A DNA stretch of 64,000 nucleotides from Myxococcales bacterium (GTDB lineage Bacteria; Myxococcota_A; Polyangia; Nannocystales; Nannocystaceae): the NCBI GenBank assembly GCA_020633335.1, contig JACKDU010000007.1, positions 1 through 64,000 on the forward strand. The letters run 5' to 3'. Positions 37,086 through 45,156 of this stretch are shown here, in pieces. The stretch's first letter is position 1; each line of letters begins with the position of its first letter. Made by a program: the position numbers and the translations under genes. The notes below the pieces were generated by a model that was not told the origin of the DNA, made no database searches, and worked only from the letters and a program-made list of their open reading frames with translations.

Positions 37086-38237
37086 ATGCTCACGACCCTG
37101 ATCGCCGCCGCGGCCATGCTCCTCACGCTGGCCCTGCCGACCTTCCCCGACGGGCTCAGCCTGCCGATCCTCGCCTTCCTGGCGATGGTCGGCCTGGCCG
37201 GCGTCGGCGGGGCGCTGCGCTCGCACGCCGCCCGGGTCCAGCTCGTCTTCTTCCTCCCCTGGGCGGCCGCCCTCCTGATCGCCCTCTTCGTCGCCCTCCT
37301 CCGCGGCAACCCGCTGGTCCAGGCCCTCGAGGACGCCCTCCCCTACCTCCTCTTCATCCTCGGGATCACCGCGGGGCGCGGCGCGTCGCGGCCCAAGGTG
37401 ATCCTCGGATCGATCCTCGCGGTCGCGCTGATCGACGCCGCGGTCTCGCTCTGGCGGATGCCGAGCTTCGACCTCCGGGTCGTCCGCTCGACCTATACCT
37501 CGTACAAGGTGATCGCCGGCCACCTCCTGGTCGGGATCACGATCGCCGCGCTCCTCCGCCTCCTCACGCCGGCGACCCGCCGCCTCCGCCGCGGCCTCCT
37601 CGCGGCCGCCCTCGCGCTCCTGGTCCTCGCGGTGATCGCCACCGTCAGCCGCGGGATGATGCTCGGCCTGGCGATCGGCCTGGTCGCCGCGCTCTACCTC
37701 CGCCGGCCGGTCCGCGGCCTCAGCCTCTCGCTCTTCGCCCTCATGGTCGGGGCGGTCTTCGCCGGCACCTTCTGGGAGCTCGGCGAGGAGTACCTGCGCC
37801 TTGGGTCATCTTCGACGGTCGACGGCCGGGTCCGCGAGATCAACACCTGCCTCGAGGAATTCCTGGCGACCCCCGGGCTCGGCCGCGGGCTCGGGGCGGA
37901 GATCGTCGTCGACGGCTTCTACGTCTCCTACGTCCACAACCTGGTCGCCTACCACCTCTGGAAGTTCGGGATGGTGGGCTCGGGGCTCCTGACGATCCCC
38001 TTCGTCCCGCTGGTCCGGGCGGCCCTCCGCTCGCCCGCGCTGATCCGGCCGACGATCGTCGGCGGGGCGCTCAGCGTCGGCCTCTACCTGGTGACCGCGG
38101 CCTCCTACAAGAGCTACTTCCTGGTGCCGATGGTCGGCCTCGCGGTCGGGGCGATCCTGACGCTGGCGAGCCGGCGCCCCCCTACGCCACTCCTCCGAAG
38201 ACACGCTGGATCTCACGAAGCACAGCCTCACTCATAG
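37086..38237 (+). CDS. O-antigen ligase/polymerase-like membrane protein
   Basis: Polytopic membrane protein of 383 aa with about ten hydrophobic helices and a larger periplasmic loop containing STVDGRVREINTCLEEFLATP, GLGRGLGAEI and YVHNLVAYHLWKFGMVG. That pattern (R in the loop, GxG, then H-N near a following helix) is typical of the Wzy/WaaL O-antigen polymerase-ligase superfamily, enzymes that polymerise or ligate undecaprenyl-linked glycans on the periplasmic face. ATG 37086 is preferred over a TTG at 37065. The last 19 or so residues (after LTLASRRPP) are read antisense through the low-GC cassette gene, suggesting the native C-terminus was replaced by an insertion. Confidence 0.75.
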   Translation: MLTTLIAAAAMLLTLALPTFPDGLSLPILAFLAMVGLAGVGGALRSHAARVQLVFFLPWAAALLIALFVALLRGNPLVQALEDALPYLLFILGITAGRGASRPKVILGSILAVALIDAAVSLWRMPSFDLRVVRSTYTSYKVIAGHLLVGITIAALLRLLTPATRRLRRGLLAAALALLVLAVIATVSRGMMLGLAIGLVAALYLRRPVRGLSLSLFALMVGAVFAGTFWELGEEYLRLGSSSTVDGRVREINTCLEEFLATPGLGRGLGAEIVVDGFYVSYVHNLVAYHLWKFGMVGSGLLTIPFVPLVRAALRSPALIRPTIVGGALSVGLYLVTAASYKSYFLVPMVGLAVGAILTLASRRPPTPLLRRHAGSHEAQPHS

Positions 38238-38865
38238 GCAAGACCTGCTGAAAGCGGCCCGGGAGTTCGTCCAAGAGGCAAGCCCCCGCGACCTCTTCGG
38301 GCCGAAATCGAGAACAGCCAAACTCGGACTGAACAGCGTGGAGATGCTCTTCTGACGCGCCATACTTCTTGAGAAGCGCAATGATTCTTGCATGCCACTC
38401 TTGATCATCGGCCCGTGGCGGCCAAGAACTACAGTCAATCAACTGAATCCCAACTGACGCATAGACAGCGAGGACAAACGTCGCACAAGTGAGCCCCACG
38501 GCATCAGGGTCCAGCAGCAAGTCAGCGGACCCCAGATCAAAAACGCCAGACTGATATCGCACACCGTAGGGTAGTCCGCCCTGAGAGTGTCGCCGCCACA
38601 CCAACCGACACATCGCCGCAACAGACCGCGCGCGCGAATCTCTCAAGTCTGGCAGAGCAACAATAATCGGCTGAGGGGGATCTTCATTGCGAAGATGCAT
38701 ATGCCACGCGAGATGCAACATCTCCACGCCAGCCTCTCCTCGATGAAGCACGCCGACATGGTGCTGATTCTCATCTGGACGTGGACGCATTATTCCAACG
38801 GCCGCGAAGTGCAAATCCGCCACCGTTGTGCGAAGCCTTGCTGGTTTCCCAGTCTCTTCCATCAT
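38182..38865 (-). CDS. Candidate permuted papain-like (LRAT/YiiX-type) cysteine hydrolase
   Basis: Unnamed protein of 227 aa, third gene of the accessory cassette. It has a possible catalytic pair in the permuted NlpC/P60 order: histidine first in HHVGVL (about residue 36), followed by LHLAWHMHLRNE, and then a cysteine in GLTCATFVLAV (about residue 126). The HVGI...CxxFV layout is typical of LRAT/YiiX-like papain-fold enzymes. It is followed by SSWPPRADDQEWHARIIALLKKYG. Cysteine peptidase, amidase or deamidase activity is thus a hypothesis. No signal peptide, so it should be cytoplasmic. ATG 38865 is chosen; GTG 38868 is equally possible. Its 3' end overlaps the ligase-like gene by 56 bp. Confidence 0.7.
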   Translation of the reverse strand: MMEETGKPARLRTTVADLHFAAVGIMRPRPDENQHHVGVLHRGEAGVEMLHLAWHMHLRNEDPPQPIIVALPDLRDSRARSVAAMCRLVWRRHSQGGLPYGVRYQSGVFDLGSADLLLDPDAVGLTCATFVLAVYASVGIQLIDCSSWPPRADDQEWHARIIALLKKYGASEEHLHAVQSEFGCSRFRPEEVAGACLLDELPGRFQQVLPMSEAVLREIQRVFGGVA

Positions 38866-38878
38866 CACGCGCCCGGGC

Positions 38879-39436
38879 CTACCCCAGCCCCCGAAGTGCC
38901 CTCTGAGTCTCGATAGCGCCGATGCGTCGAGTCAACTCCACTTCCACGGCATCAAGGAATGCCATCCGTGAGGCCAGGCTCTTCTTTGCCGGAAACGTGA
39001 TTGACAAGAGCCCGACGAGGATCTCTTCCGGAAATGCCCTCGGGTCGACACCTTCTATGGCTTCGTCACACAGAGAGTAACTCTCCGCACACAGCCACCT
39101 GTCAACCCGATCGAAGAGATAGTCGAGGGCTGCATCGATTCCGGAGCGGTGCACACTCCCGCGCAGAGCTTCAACGAAGAACTCGGAGACACGACGATCG
39201 GGAACAGCTGCGGTGGAACACCCTCCAGACGCAGGCTCGCGTAGTGCCGTCACTAGCCCCAGCACTGGGAAATTGGCCCAAACACTTCTCCACGCAACTG
39301 CTGAAGGGCTTGACTGCGCCCCCAGCTTGGCACTCGACCCTGCGTCCTCCCGGCGATGGGGTAGCAACGCGGACCTATCATCTACGAGACAGATCGGCAA
39401 TACGGTGGTTGCCCCTTCACGGTGAACCAAGCTCAT
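38879..39436 (-). CDS. Protein of unknown function in accessory cassette
   Basis: Protein of 185 aa with no recognised family. The N-terminal 75 residues look poorly conserved (mixed Ser/Ala/Arg). The C-terminal 110 residues look folded and mostly helical: VSEFFVEALRG, SGIDAALDYLFDRVDRWL, CDEAIEGVDPRAFPEEILVGLLSIT, SRMAFLDAVEVELTRRIG. The ATG at 39436 overlaps the end of the TIGR04255 gene by 20 bp, and the stop lies 13 bp before the papain-like gene. It is therefore the middle cistron of a three-gene operon. A starting point further downstream in the frame cannot be excluded. No membrane segment. Confidence 0.65.
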   Translation of the reverse strand: MSLVHREGATTVLPICLVDDRSALLPHRREDAGSSAKLGAQSSPSAVAWRSVWANFPVLGLVTALREPASGGCSTAAVPDRRVSEFFVEALRGSVHRSGIDAALDYLFDRVDRWLCAESYSLCDEAIEGVDPRAFPEEILVGLLSITFPAKKSLASRMAFLDAVEVELTRRIGAIETQRALRGLG

Positions 39437-40208
39437 CTCTCAACTCCTGACTGATTAGGGCAAAGAACGCGTCTCCGGCAAGTTTGTGCTGAAAGTCTAT
39501 CAGATCCTCAATCTTTCCTTTCCCCGCCTCAGCCCCTGATTCGGCTGAAATGTCTAGGAGAAGACCGTTTTGCTCGCTCACAAATCCAGGCCCAACCCCA
39601 ATTCGAAGCATTCCACCGCCCGGAAGCTGCCACGAACTTTGGAGCCTCGGAGTCTCTACCGCTTCAGCAAGCTGCGGCAGTTTCTCCAACTCTGTCGACA
39701 CGTTTACGCGAAGTCTCGTTCGCAGAAACTCTGCGAATTTCTCCGTTGGAAAGAAGTCTATTGCCCGAAGCGAAATGGTGTTTATCCGCTCCTGAAAGTC
39801 GGGGTGCAGATCTTTGAGCACCGTGAACAACTCCAGCATGCCCTCGCGCACCTGCGGCCAGCTGTAGCTCGCGCCATCAACGTTATACGAGGCGACGCCA
39901 GGGCCATACTGCATCAACGGGTAGCTCAATAGGCCGCTACTCATCGCTCTTGGAACGAAGCGATCAAACACAAGGGCGTCGACCGGCATCGTCTGGAACA
40001 TCTCTCGCGGAATATGGTGAACACGTTCTCGGAACGGCGTCCGGGACTTCAGACGCTCGAACAAGCGCCCGAGGACAATCTCATACTCATCGTACAAGGG
40101 CTCTCGCCCTCCCGAATGCCCCCAACGAATCTCGAAGACGTGTTCGACAAGCGGTGGATTTCGAAGTTGCCGGCTCGACATGGCTACACCGTCGCTCAGT
40201 CTTGACAT
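39417..40208 (-). CDS. TIGR04255-family protein
   Basis: Member of TIGR04255, a family of about 250-280 aa found sporadically across bacteria, function unknown. The diagnostic N-terminus is NPPLVEHVFEIRW, followed by a DFFPTEKFAEFLRTRLRVNV segment and a C-terminal helix ending FFALISQELRDELG. It is the first gene of the lower-GC cassette. The start is uncertain: ATG 40208 is used, while ATG 40181 (MSSRQLRNPP) would begin just before the conserved motif. Such genes are often strain-specific and sit in variable regions, which fits the acquired look of this block; a defence or toxin-related role is only inference. Confidence 0.8.
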   Translation of the reverse strand: MSRLSDGVAMSSRQLRNPPLVEHVFEIRWGHSGGREPLYDEYEIVLGRLFERLKSRTPFRERVHHIPREMFQTMPVDALVFDRFVPRAMSSGLLSYPLMQYGPGVASYNVDGASYSWPQVREGMLELFTVLKDLHPDFQERINTISLRAIDFFPTEKFAEFLRTRLRVNVSTELEKLPQLAEAVETPRLQSSWQLPGGGMLRIGVGPGFVSEQNGLLLDISAESGAEAGKGKIEDLIDFQHKLAGDAFFALISQELRDELGSP

Positions 40209-40291
40209 GGGATCATCTGCGGTCACGTCTGTCAACTTCAAGCTGGCTGCTCACGCGCACGCCACGCGAAAGGGCCTCTGGGTGCTCCGGC

Positions 40292-42100
40292 TCAGGCCCG
40301 GCGCCGGCGGAGGAAGCCGCCCGCGAGGAAGAGCATGAGGCCGGCGACCACCGGATCGCTGGCGTCCGAGCGGCAGGCGCAGGCCGCCCCGTCGCCGTCG
40401 AAGCCCCCGCCGGTCGCGCCGGTATCCGACGACGACGACGAGTCACTCGACGAGTCCGAGGCGCTCGCGCTCGCCGAGTCGCAGGCCCGCGGCTCCGGAG
40501 CCATCTGGATCCGGAGCATCTGCAGGAGCATGTCGATGAGCTGCGCGTTGTCGACCTCGACCTGGGGCGCGCCGGCCGGCGGGATCATCTCGACCCGCTC
40601 GGCGTAGGGCATCTCCGCCGGCATCATCGGCCAGGTCTGACCGGCGCCCGGGACCTTGTGACCCCCCGGGAGGTTCCAGCTCGACCCCCCGCGGCAGGGG
40701 AAGAACTGGGTCGCCGTCGTCTGCGTGAGGTCGACGCCCGGGAGGTCCGCGTTCTGGTGGAAGAAGGGGTCCTGGGTCATCTCCTGCGGCGAGAGCGTGG
40801 TGTAGAGCCGGCTCAGGGTGGGCCAGGTCGTCAGGATCTCGACCGCGTGCGCGCCCGGCTCGATGACCCGCTCGAGGAGCGCCTGGGCGAGGAGCTCGGG
40901 GATGTAGGCGTCGACGTCGATCGACCCCTCGTAGCACTCGAGGCAGGAGTAGAAGTCGCCCTCGGGGATCCCGTCGGGGACCGGCAGGAAGGCGTAGAGG
41001 ATCCCCTGGACCAGCGGGTGGTTGTAGGTGCACTCGTTGTTCTGGCACTCCATCAGCCCCTGGGCGATGAGCTGGTCGACCACGTCGATCGGCTTGAGAT
41101 CGACGAAGACCGTGTGATCCCAGAGCTCGGAGAAGAGGCCGGTCTGGTCGACGATCTCGCTCGGGCCGGCGTACTCGGTCACCCAGGCGTGGCCGTTCGA
41201 GGGCTCCTCGTCGACCGCGAGGGTGACGACCTCCTTGTAGTTGGACGCGAACATCGGCCAGTCGAGCTGGGCCTCGTTGATCACGACGTGGTGGTAGTTG
41301 GAGGGCCCCACCCGGTTCGCCGAGAGGAAGAAGGTGCGGATGTCCATGTCCGGCTTGGCGGCGATCCGCGTCAGCTTGATCGGCACGCAGGGCTCGTTGC
41401 CGGCGTAGGAGATCGTGATCGGGTGGATCTCATCGACCTCGGCCCCCTGGACCAGCTTGAAGGCGGCGAAGACGTAGCCGTCGTCGATGTACTCCTGGAG
41501 GATCGGCTCGGCGTTCGGGTCCTGGTAGTAGCCGTTCATCCCGAGCCAGTCCATGACGACAGCCGCGTTCGCGCCCTCGAGGACGACGACGTCGAAGGCG
41601 CCGACGGTCGTCCGCAGGAGCACCTTGGGGGCGTCGCCGGTGGTCCCGCCGTCGTCGCCGCCGGTCCCCTCGCCGCCGCCGCTCGCCGACGAGCCCGCGC
41701 CGCTGCTGCCGCTGCAGGAGTCGTCGTAGTAGCCGCCGTCGCCGCCGTAATCGCAGGGCTCGAACTGGTTGACGAAGCCGTAGACCGGGACCGTCGCGTT
41801 GAGGACGTTGATGAAGAGCTGCTGCGAGCCGACCGTGAAGTCAGGGACCGAGGTCACCGGGACGATCCACGAGAACTTCTCGGCGTCGGTGTCGGGATCG
41901 TACTGGATCTGGATGTGGGCCTCGGTGTGGTCCTCGGCGAGGACGAAGAGGATGTTCTCGCCGGTCTGATCGACCGGCATGTTCATCGGGCCCTGATCGC
42001 AGAAGGTCCCGCCGCAGGCCTCCGCGTCGCCCGGGAGGGCGGCGAGCGGGAGTCCCAGGAGGGTGAAGGCAGAGATAAGTCCAAGCGCACGTCGAGTCAT
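40292..42100 (-). CDS. DUF2330 secreted protein with MYXO-CTERM-like tail
   Basis: Exported protein of 602 aa. The signal peptide (TRRALGLISAFTLLGLPLAALPGDAEA) is followed immediately by CGGTFCDQGPMNMPVDQTGE, the hallmark opening of DUF2330. FSWIVPVTSVPDFTVGSQQLF and later conserved segments follow. A Ser/Gly linker near residues 130-155 interrupts the domain. The C-terminus has a Ser-rich stalk, a cysteine pair (CACRSDASD), one hydrophobic helix and RRRR, matching the MYXO-CTERM sorting pattern of myxobacterial surface proteins. ATG 42100 is preferred over the upstream ATG at 42136 because it directly begins the signal peptide. Function unknown; surface retention is inferred from the tail. 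Confidence 0.85.
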   Translation of the reverse strand: MTRRALGLISAFTLLGLPLAALPGDAEACGGTFCDQGPMNMPVDQTGENILFVLAEDHTEAHIQIQYDPDTDAEKFSWIVPVTSVPDFTVGSQQLFINVLNATVPVYGFVNQFEPCDYGGDGGYYDDSCSGSSGAGSSASGGGEGTGGDDGGTTGDAPKVLLRTTVGAFDVVVLEGANAAVVMDWLGMNGYYQDPNAEPILQEYIDDGYVFAAFKLVQGAEVDEIHPITISYAGNEPCVPIKLTRIAAKPDMDIRTFFLSANRVGPSNYHHVVINEAQLDWPMFASNYKEVVTLAVDEEPSNGHAWVTEYAGPSEIVDQTGLFSELWDHTVFVDLKPIDVVDQLIAQGLMECQNNECTYNHPLVQGILYAFLPVPDGIPEGDFYSCLECYEGSIDVDAYIPELLAQALLERVIEPGAHAVEILTTWPTLSRLYTTLSPQEMTQDPFFHQNADLPGVDLTQTTATQFFPCRGGSSWNLPGGHKVPGAGQTWPMMPAEMPYAERVEMIPPAGAPQVEVDNAQLIDMLLQMLRIQMAPEPRACDSASASASDSSSDSSSSSDTGATGGGFDGDGAACACRSDASDPVVAGLMLFLAGGFLRRRRA

Positions 42101-42210
42101 GACCTGGCATCGTAGCAGAGGCCCCCTCCCGGCCAAAGACGGGCCCCGAGGCCTGGGGCTCCATGTCGCGACGTCAATCGGGGGCGCCGCTCTTGCGCTA
42201 CCCTCGGGCC

Positions 42211-43050
42211 ATGCAGCCGCTCGCGGTCATCATCCTCACCCTCGACGAGGAGCGGAACCTCCCGAAGGCGCTCCGATCGATCGGTGATCGGGCGCCGGTG
42301 ATCGTCGTCGACTCGGGCTCCCGCGACCGCACCCTGGCGATCGCCCGCGAGGCCGGGGCCGAGGTGATCGAGCACGCCTTCGTCGACTACGCGAGCCAGC
42401 GCAACTTCGCGCTCGAGCGCGCGGCCGAGCGCTTCGAGTGGGTCTTCTTCCTCGACGCCGACGAGGAGCTGAGCCCCGCGCTCTGGGCCGACATCGAGGC
42501 GGCGATCGCCGAGCCCGCGCTCGACGGCGCCTACGTCCGCCTCGAGGTCTGGTGGGTCGGCCACCGCCTCACCCACGGCGAGTACGCCGACGCGATGGTG
42601 CTCCGGCTCATGCGCCCCGAGATCGCCCGCTTCCAGCGCTCGAACAACGAGCGGGTCGACGACCGCGAGATGCGGGTGAAGATCCTCGACACCCGCCTGA
42701 TTCACCGCGACCTCCGCCCCCTCGCCGAGTGGTTCCGCAAGCACGTCGGCTACGCCCAGCGAGAGGCCCGCCACTACCTCGACGCCCAGGCGCAGCCGAG
42801 CCTCGAGGGCTTCCACCTCCGGACCCGCGCCGGCCGCCGCGTCGGCCTCTACTGGGCCTACAACAAGATCCCGCTGATGGTCCGCCCCTTCCTCTTCCAC
42901 GCCCGCGCGCTCGCCAAGGGGGCCTGGCGCGACGGGATCCCCGGGCTCGTCTTCGCCGGGATGCACGCGCTCTGGTACCCGATGCTCATCGACCTCCTGA
43001 TCTACGAGGCCAAGCGCGAGGCGAAGCTGGCCGCCCGCGGCGAGGGCTAG
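42211..43050 (+). CDS. Family 2 glycosyltransferase (WaaE/KdtX-like)
   Basis: Cytoplasmic inverting glycosyltransferase of 279 aa with a GT-A fold. LAVIILTLDEERNLPKALRS opens the Rossmann-like half, VIVVDSGSRDRTLAIA binds the nucleotide and FFLDADEELSP supplies the DxD-type metal site. The remaining sequence (EVWWVGHRLTHGEYADAMVLRLMR, GYAQREARHYL) matches GT2 enzymes that add a sugar to lipopolysaccharide core, such as WaaE/KdtX. ATG 42211 starts the family consensus directly. It converges with the bestrophin-like gene across 10 bp. A role with the nearby O-antigen-ligase-like gene in envelope glycan synthesis is plausible, although the acceptor is unknown. Confidence 0.87.
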   Translation: MQPLAVIILTLDEERNLPKALRSIGDRAPVIVVDSGSRDRTLAIAREAGAEVIEHAFVDYASQRNFALERAAERFEWVFFLDADEELSPALWADIEAAIAEPALDGAYVRLEVWWVGHRLTHGEYADAMVLRLMRPEIARFQRSNNERVDDREMRVKILDTRLIHRDLRPLAEWFRKHVGYAQREARHYLDAQAQPSLEGFHLRTRAGRRVGLYWAYNKIPLMVRPFLFHARALAKGAWRDGIPGLVFAGMHALWYPMLIDLLIYEAKREAKLAARGEG

Positions 43051-43060
43051 CCCCGGGGAG

Positions 43061-43957
43061 CTACATCAAGATCCCCGGCGGCACCGGCTCGGGGACCGGC
43101 GGGATGTCGCGATCGCCGAGGCGCTGGCGGATGTTGTTCTCGATCGTCAGCGAGAGCGCGGAGAGCGGGAGGCCGTTCCAGAAGAGCGTGAAGGGATCCT
43201 CGAGGACCCGCCCGACCTCCGAGATCAGCGCGAAGGAGAGGCAGACCAGGACGTTGATCGGGATCATCCCCCAGCCGAGCTCCTCCGCGAGCGAGAGCGG
43301 GAAGAGGGCGCCGTAGGCGACGATCAGGCGCTCGGCGATCATCCCGTAGCCGCGGGGCATCGGCGTCTTCTTGATCCGCTCGCAGCCGCCCTGGACGTCG
43401 AGGAGGGTCGCCAGCGAGCGATCGAAGGACTGGAGGCGGCGCTCGTCGAGGGCGCCGGCGCCGGCGATCGCGGTGAGGGCCTCGGCCTGGCGGTGGAGGA
43501 GCGCGTGAGTCGGGCTCGACTCGCCCGCGAGCGACGCCCGCTCGCCGTCGGCGAGGAGGCGGACGACGTGCTCGTCGCGCCAGGGATCCTCCGCGCGGAG
43601 GAGGCAGCGGAGGAGGTGGACGTAGGCCGCGTGGCGGAGGACCAGCGCCCGCGCCGCCGCCGGATCGCCGAGGTAGCAGATCGCCTGGGTGGTCAGGTGG
43701 CGGCTGGTGTTGACCAGCTGGCCCCAGAGCTTTCGGCCCTCCCACCAGCGATCGTAGGCGGAGTTGGTCCGGAACGAGACGAAGATCCCGAGGGCCGCGC
43801 CGACCACCAGCACCGGGGTCGTCGGCAGGAGGATGTGGGCGATGTCGGCGTACTTGTGGAGGACCGTGACGATCGCCGCCGAGAGCCCGAAGAACACCGC
43901 CTTCTTCCACTGCCACCGGAGGAGGCCAAACACGGAGCCGCGGTTCGAGACGATCAT
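43061..43957 (-). CDS. Bestrophin-family ion channel protein
   Basis: Bacterial bestrophin (YneE/RFP-TM, UPF0187) of 298 aa, expected to form a pentameric anion or cation channel in the inner membrane. Conserved features are WQWKKAVFFGLSAAIVTVLHKY, FRTNSAYDRWWEGRKLWGQLVNTSRHL (the best signature of the family), IKKTPMPRGYGMIAERLIV, and LFPLSLAEELGWGMIPINVLVCLSFALISEVG ahead of the C-terminal EDPF. The ATG at 43957 gives MIVSNRGSVFGLLRW as the N-terminus. Divergent from the MBL-fold gene (78-bp gap). Confidence 0.92.
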   Translation of the reverse strand: MIVSNRGSVFGLLRWQWKKAVFFGLSAAIVTVLHKYADIAHILLPTTPVLVVGAALGIFVSFRTNSAYDRWWEGRKLWGQLVNTSRHLTTQAICYLGDPAAARALVLRHAAYVHLLRCLLRAEDPWRDEHVVRLLADGERASLAGESSPTHALLHRQAEALTAIAGAGALDERRLQSFDRSLATLLDVQGGCERIKKTPMPRGYGMIAERLIVAYGALFPLSLAEELGWGMIPINVLVCLSFALISEVGRVLEDPFTLFWNGLPLSALSLTIENNIRQRLGDRDIPPVPEPVPPGILM

Positions 43958-44035
43958 CGCAGGGGCCGAGGGTACACGATCGAGCGATCACCGACCGCTC
44001 GCGGCAACCCGGTCCTTCCCGGTAGAATCGCGGCG

Positions 44036-44947
44036 ATGCTCGGGCGTCGCCTCCTCCCCATCGCCGCCCTCGTCGCCCTCCCGCTGGTCGCCGGCCGCCC
44101 GCCGCCCGAGCCCGCGCCCGAGCCCGCGACCGGGCGCGCTCGGGTGATCCTCCTCGGCAGCGGCACGCCCAACCCCGAGCCCGCGCGCCAGGGACCGGCG
44201 ACCGCGGTGGTCGTCGACGACGCGGTCTACCTCTTCGACGCCGGCCCCGGGATCGTCCGCCGGGCGGCCGCCGCCGGCCTCGAGATGCCGGCGCTGCGCC
44301 GCGCCTTCATCACCCACCTCCACAGCGATCACACCGCCGGCCTCGCCGACCTCCTCCTCACCCCCTGGGTGCTCGAGCGCAGCGATCCCCTCGACCTCTA
44401 CGGGCCGCCCGGGATCGCGGCGATGGCCGGGCACCTCCAGGCCGCCTACGCCGAGGACGTGCGGATCCGCCTCGACGGCCTCGAGCCCGCCAACCCGAGC
44501 GGCTGGGAGGCGCGCGCCCACGAGGTCGCGCCCGGCGAGGTCTACCGCGACGACAGGGTCCGGGTGATCGCCTTCGAGGTCGATCACGGCGCGTGGGAGC
44601 GCGCCTACGGCTACCGGATCGAGGCCCCCGATCGCGTGATCGTGATCGCCGGCGACACCCGCCCGAGCGACGCGGTCCGCGAGCAGGCGCGCGGCGCCGA
44701 CCTCCTCCTCCACGAGGTGATCTGCGAGGCCGGCCTGGCCAAGAGGACAGCCGAGTGGCAGGCCTACCACCGCTCCTCCCACACCACCGGGCCCGAGCTC
44801 GGCCGCCTCGCGGCCGCCGCCCAGCCGCGGCGCCTGGTCCTCCACCACGTCCTCCTCTCGGGGTGCACCGAGGACGAGCTCCTCGCCGAGGTCCGCGGCG
44901 AGTTCGCCGGCGAGGTGATCCTCGGCCGCGACCTCGACGTCTTCTAG
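44036..44947 (+). CDS. Exported RNase Z-like MBL-fold hydrolase
   Basis: Metallo-beta-lactamase-fold protein of 303 aa in the RNase Z/arylsulfatase-like subgroup. A signal-like N-terminus (RRLLPIAALVALPLVAG) precedes the fold, so it is exported rather than a tRNA 3'-processing enzyme. Motifs include VILLGSGTPNPEPAR, FDAGPGIVRRA, THLHSDHTAGL (HxHxDH at residues 94-99), AGDTRPS and RSSHTTGPELGRLA. The C-terminal H is in LVLHHVLLS. Substrate unknown; arylsulfatase, phosphodiesterase or lactonase activity is possible. The ATG at 44036 is well placed for the signal peptide. The 209 bp after it hold no gene, only an A/T-rich stretch around 45045-45095. Confidence 0.85.
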   Translation: MLGRRLLPIAALVALPLVAGRPPPEPAPEPATGRARVILLGSGTPNPEPARQGPATAVVVDDAVYLFDAGPGIVRRAAAAGLEMPALRRAFITHLHSDHTAGLADLLLTPWVLERSDPLDLYGPPGIAAMAGHLQAAYAEDVRIRLDGLEPANPSGWEARAHEVAPGEVYRDDRVRVIAFEVDHGAWERAYGYRIEAPDRVIVIAGDTRPSDAVREQARGADLLLHEVICEAGLAKRTAEWQAYHRSSHTTGPELGRLAAAAQPRRLVLHHVLLSGCTEDELLAEVRGEFAGEVILGRDLDVF

Positions 44948-45156
44948 CGAGCGCCCGCGCCGACGGCGTCAGACCGCGTCTTCGAGAAGATCGAGGAGGC
45001 GCCAGCCCGCGTGCTGCCGATCGAGTCCGCGTTCACCATCATCCTTTCCTACCTAGCTCGGAGAAGAAAAATAGTTCCGCCTTTTTTCCCTAACGTGTCG
45101 CGTTCGCTTGTCCCTGCGGGTGGCAAGGCGGCATACACGCATCAGCGCCGCGCCGC

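Larger units (their letters stand above)
38182..40208 (-). other. Lower-GC accessory cassette of three co-oriented genes
   Basis: About 2 kb with many A/T third positions and codons rare elsewhere in the window, carrying three tightly packed minus-strand genes (20-bp overlap, then a 13-bp gap). The cassette abuts the end of the ligase-like gene on the left and the DUF2330 gene's 3' side on the right. No integrase, tRNA or flanking direct repeat is visible. It is interpreted as a horizontally acquired module, on composition and gene content. Confidence 0.7.

Noticed and set aside
44948..45156. A pseudogene or RNA gene in the A/T-rich patch near 45045-45095
   Set aside because: No reading frame, hairpin or tRNA-like fold is convincing. 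It is more likely simple intergenic sequence between convergent genes.
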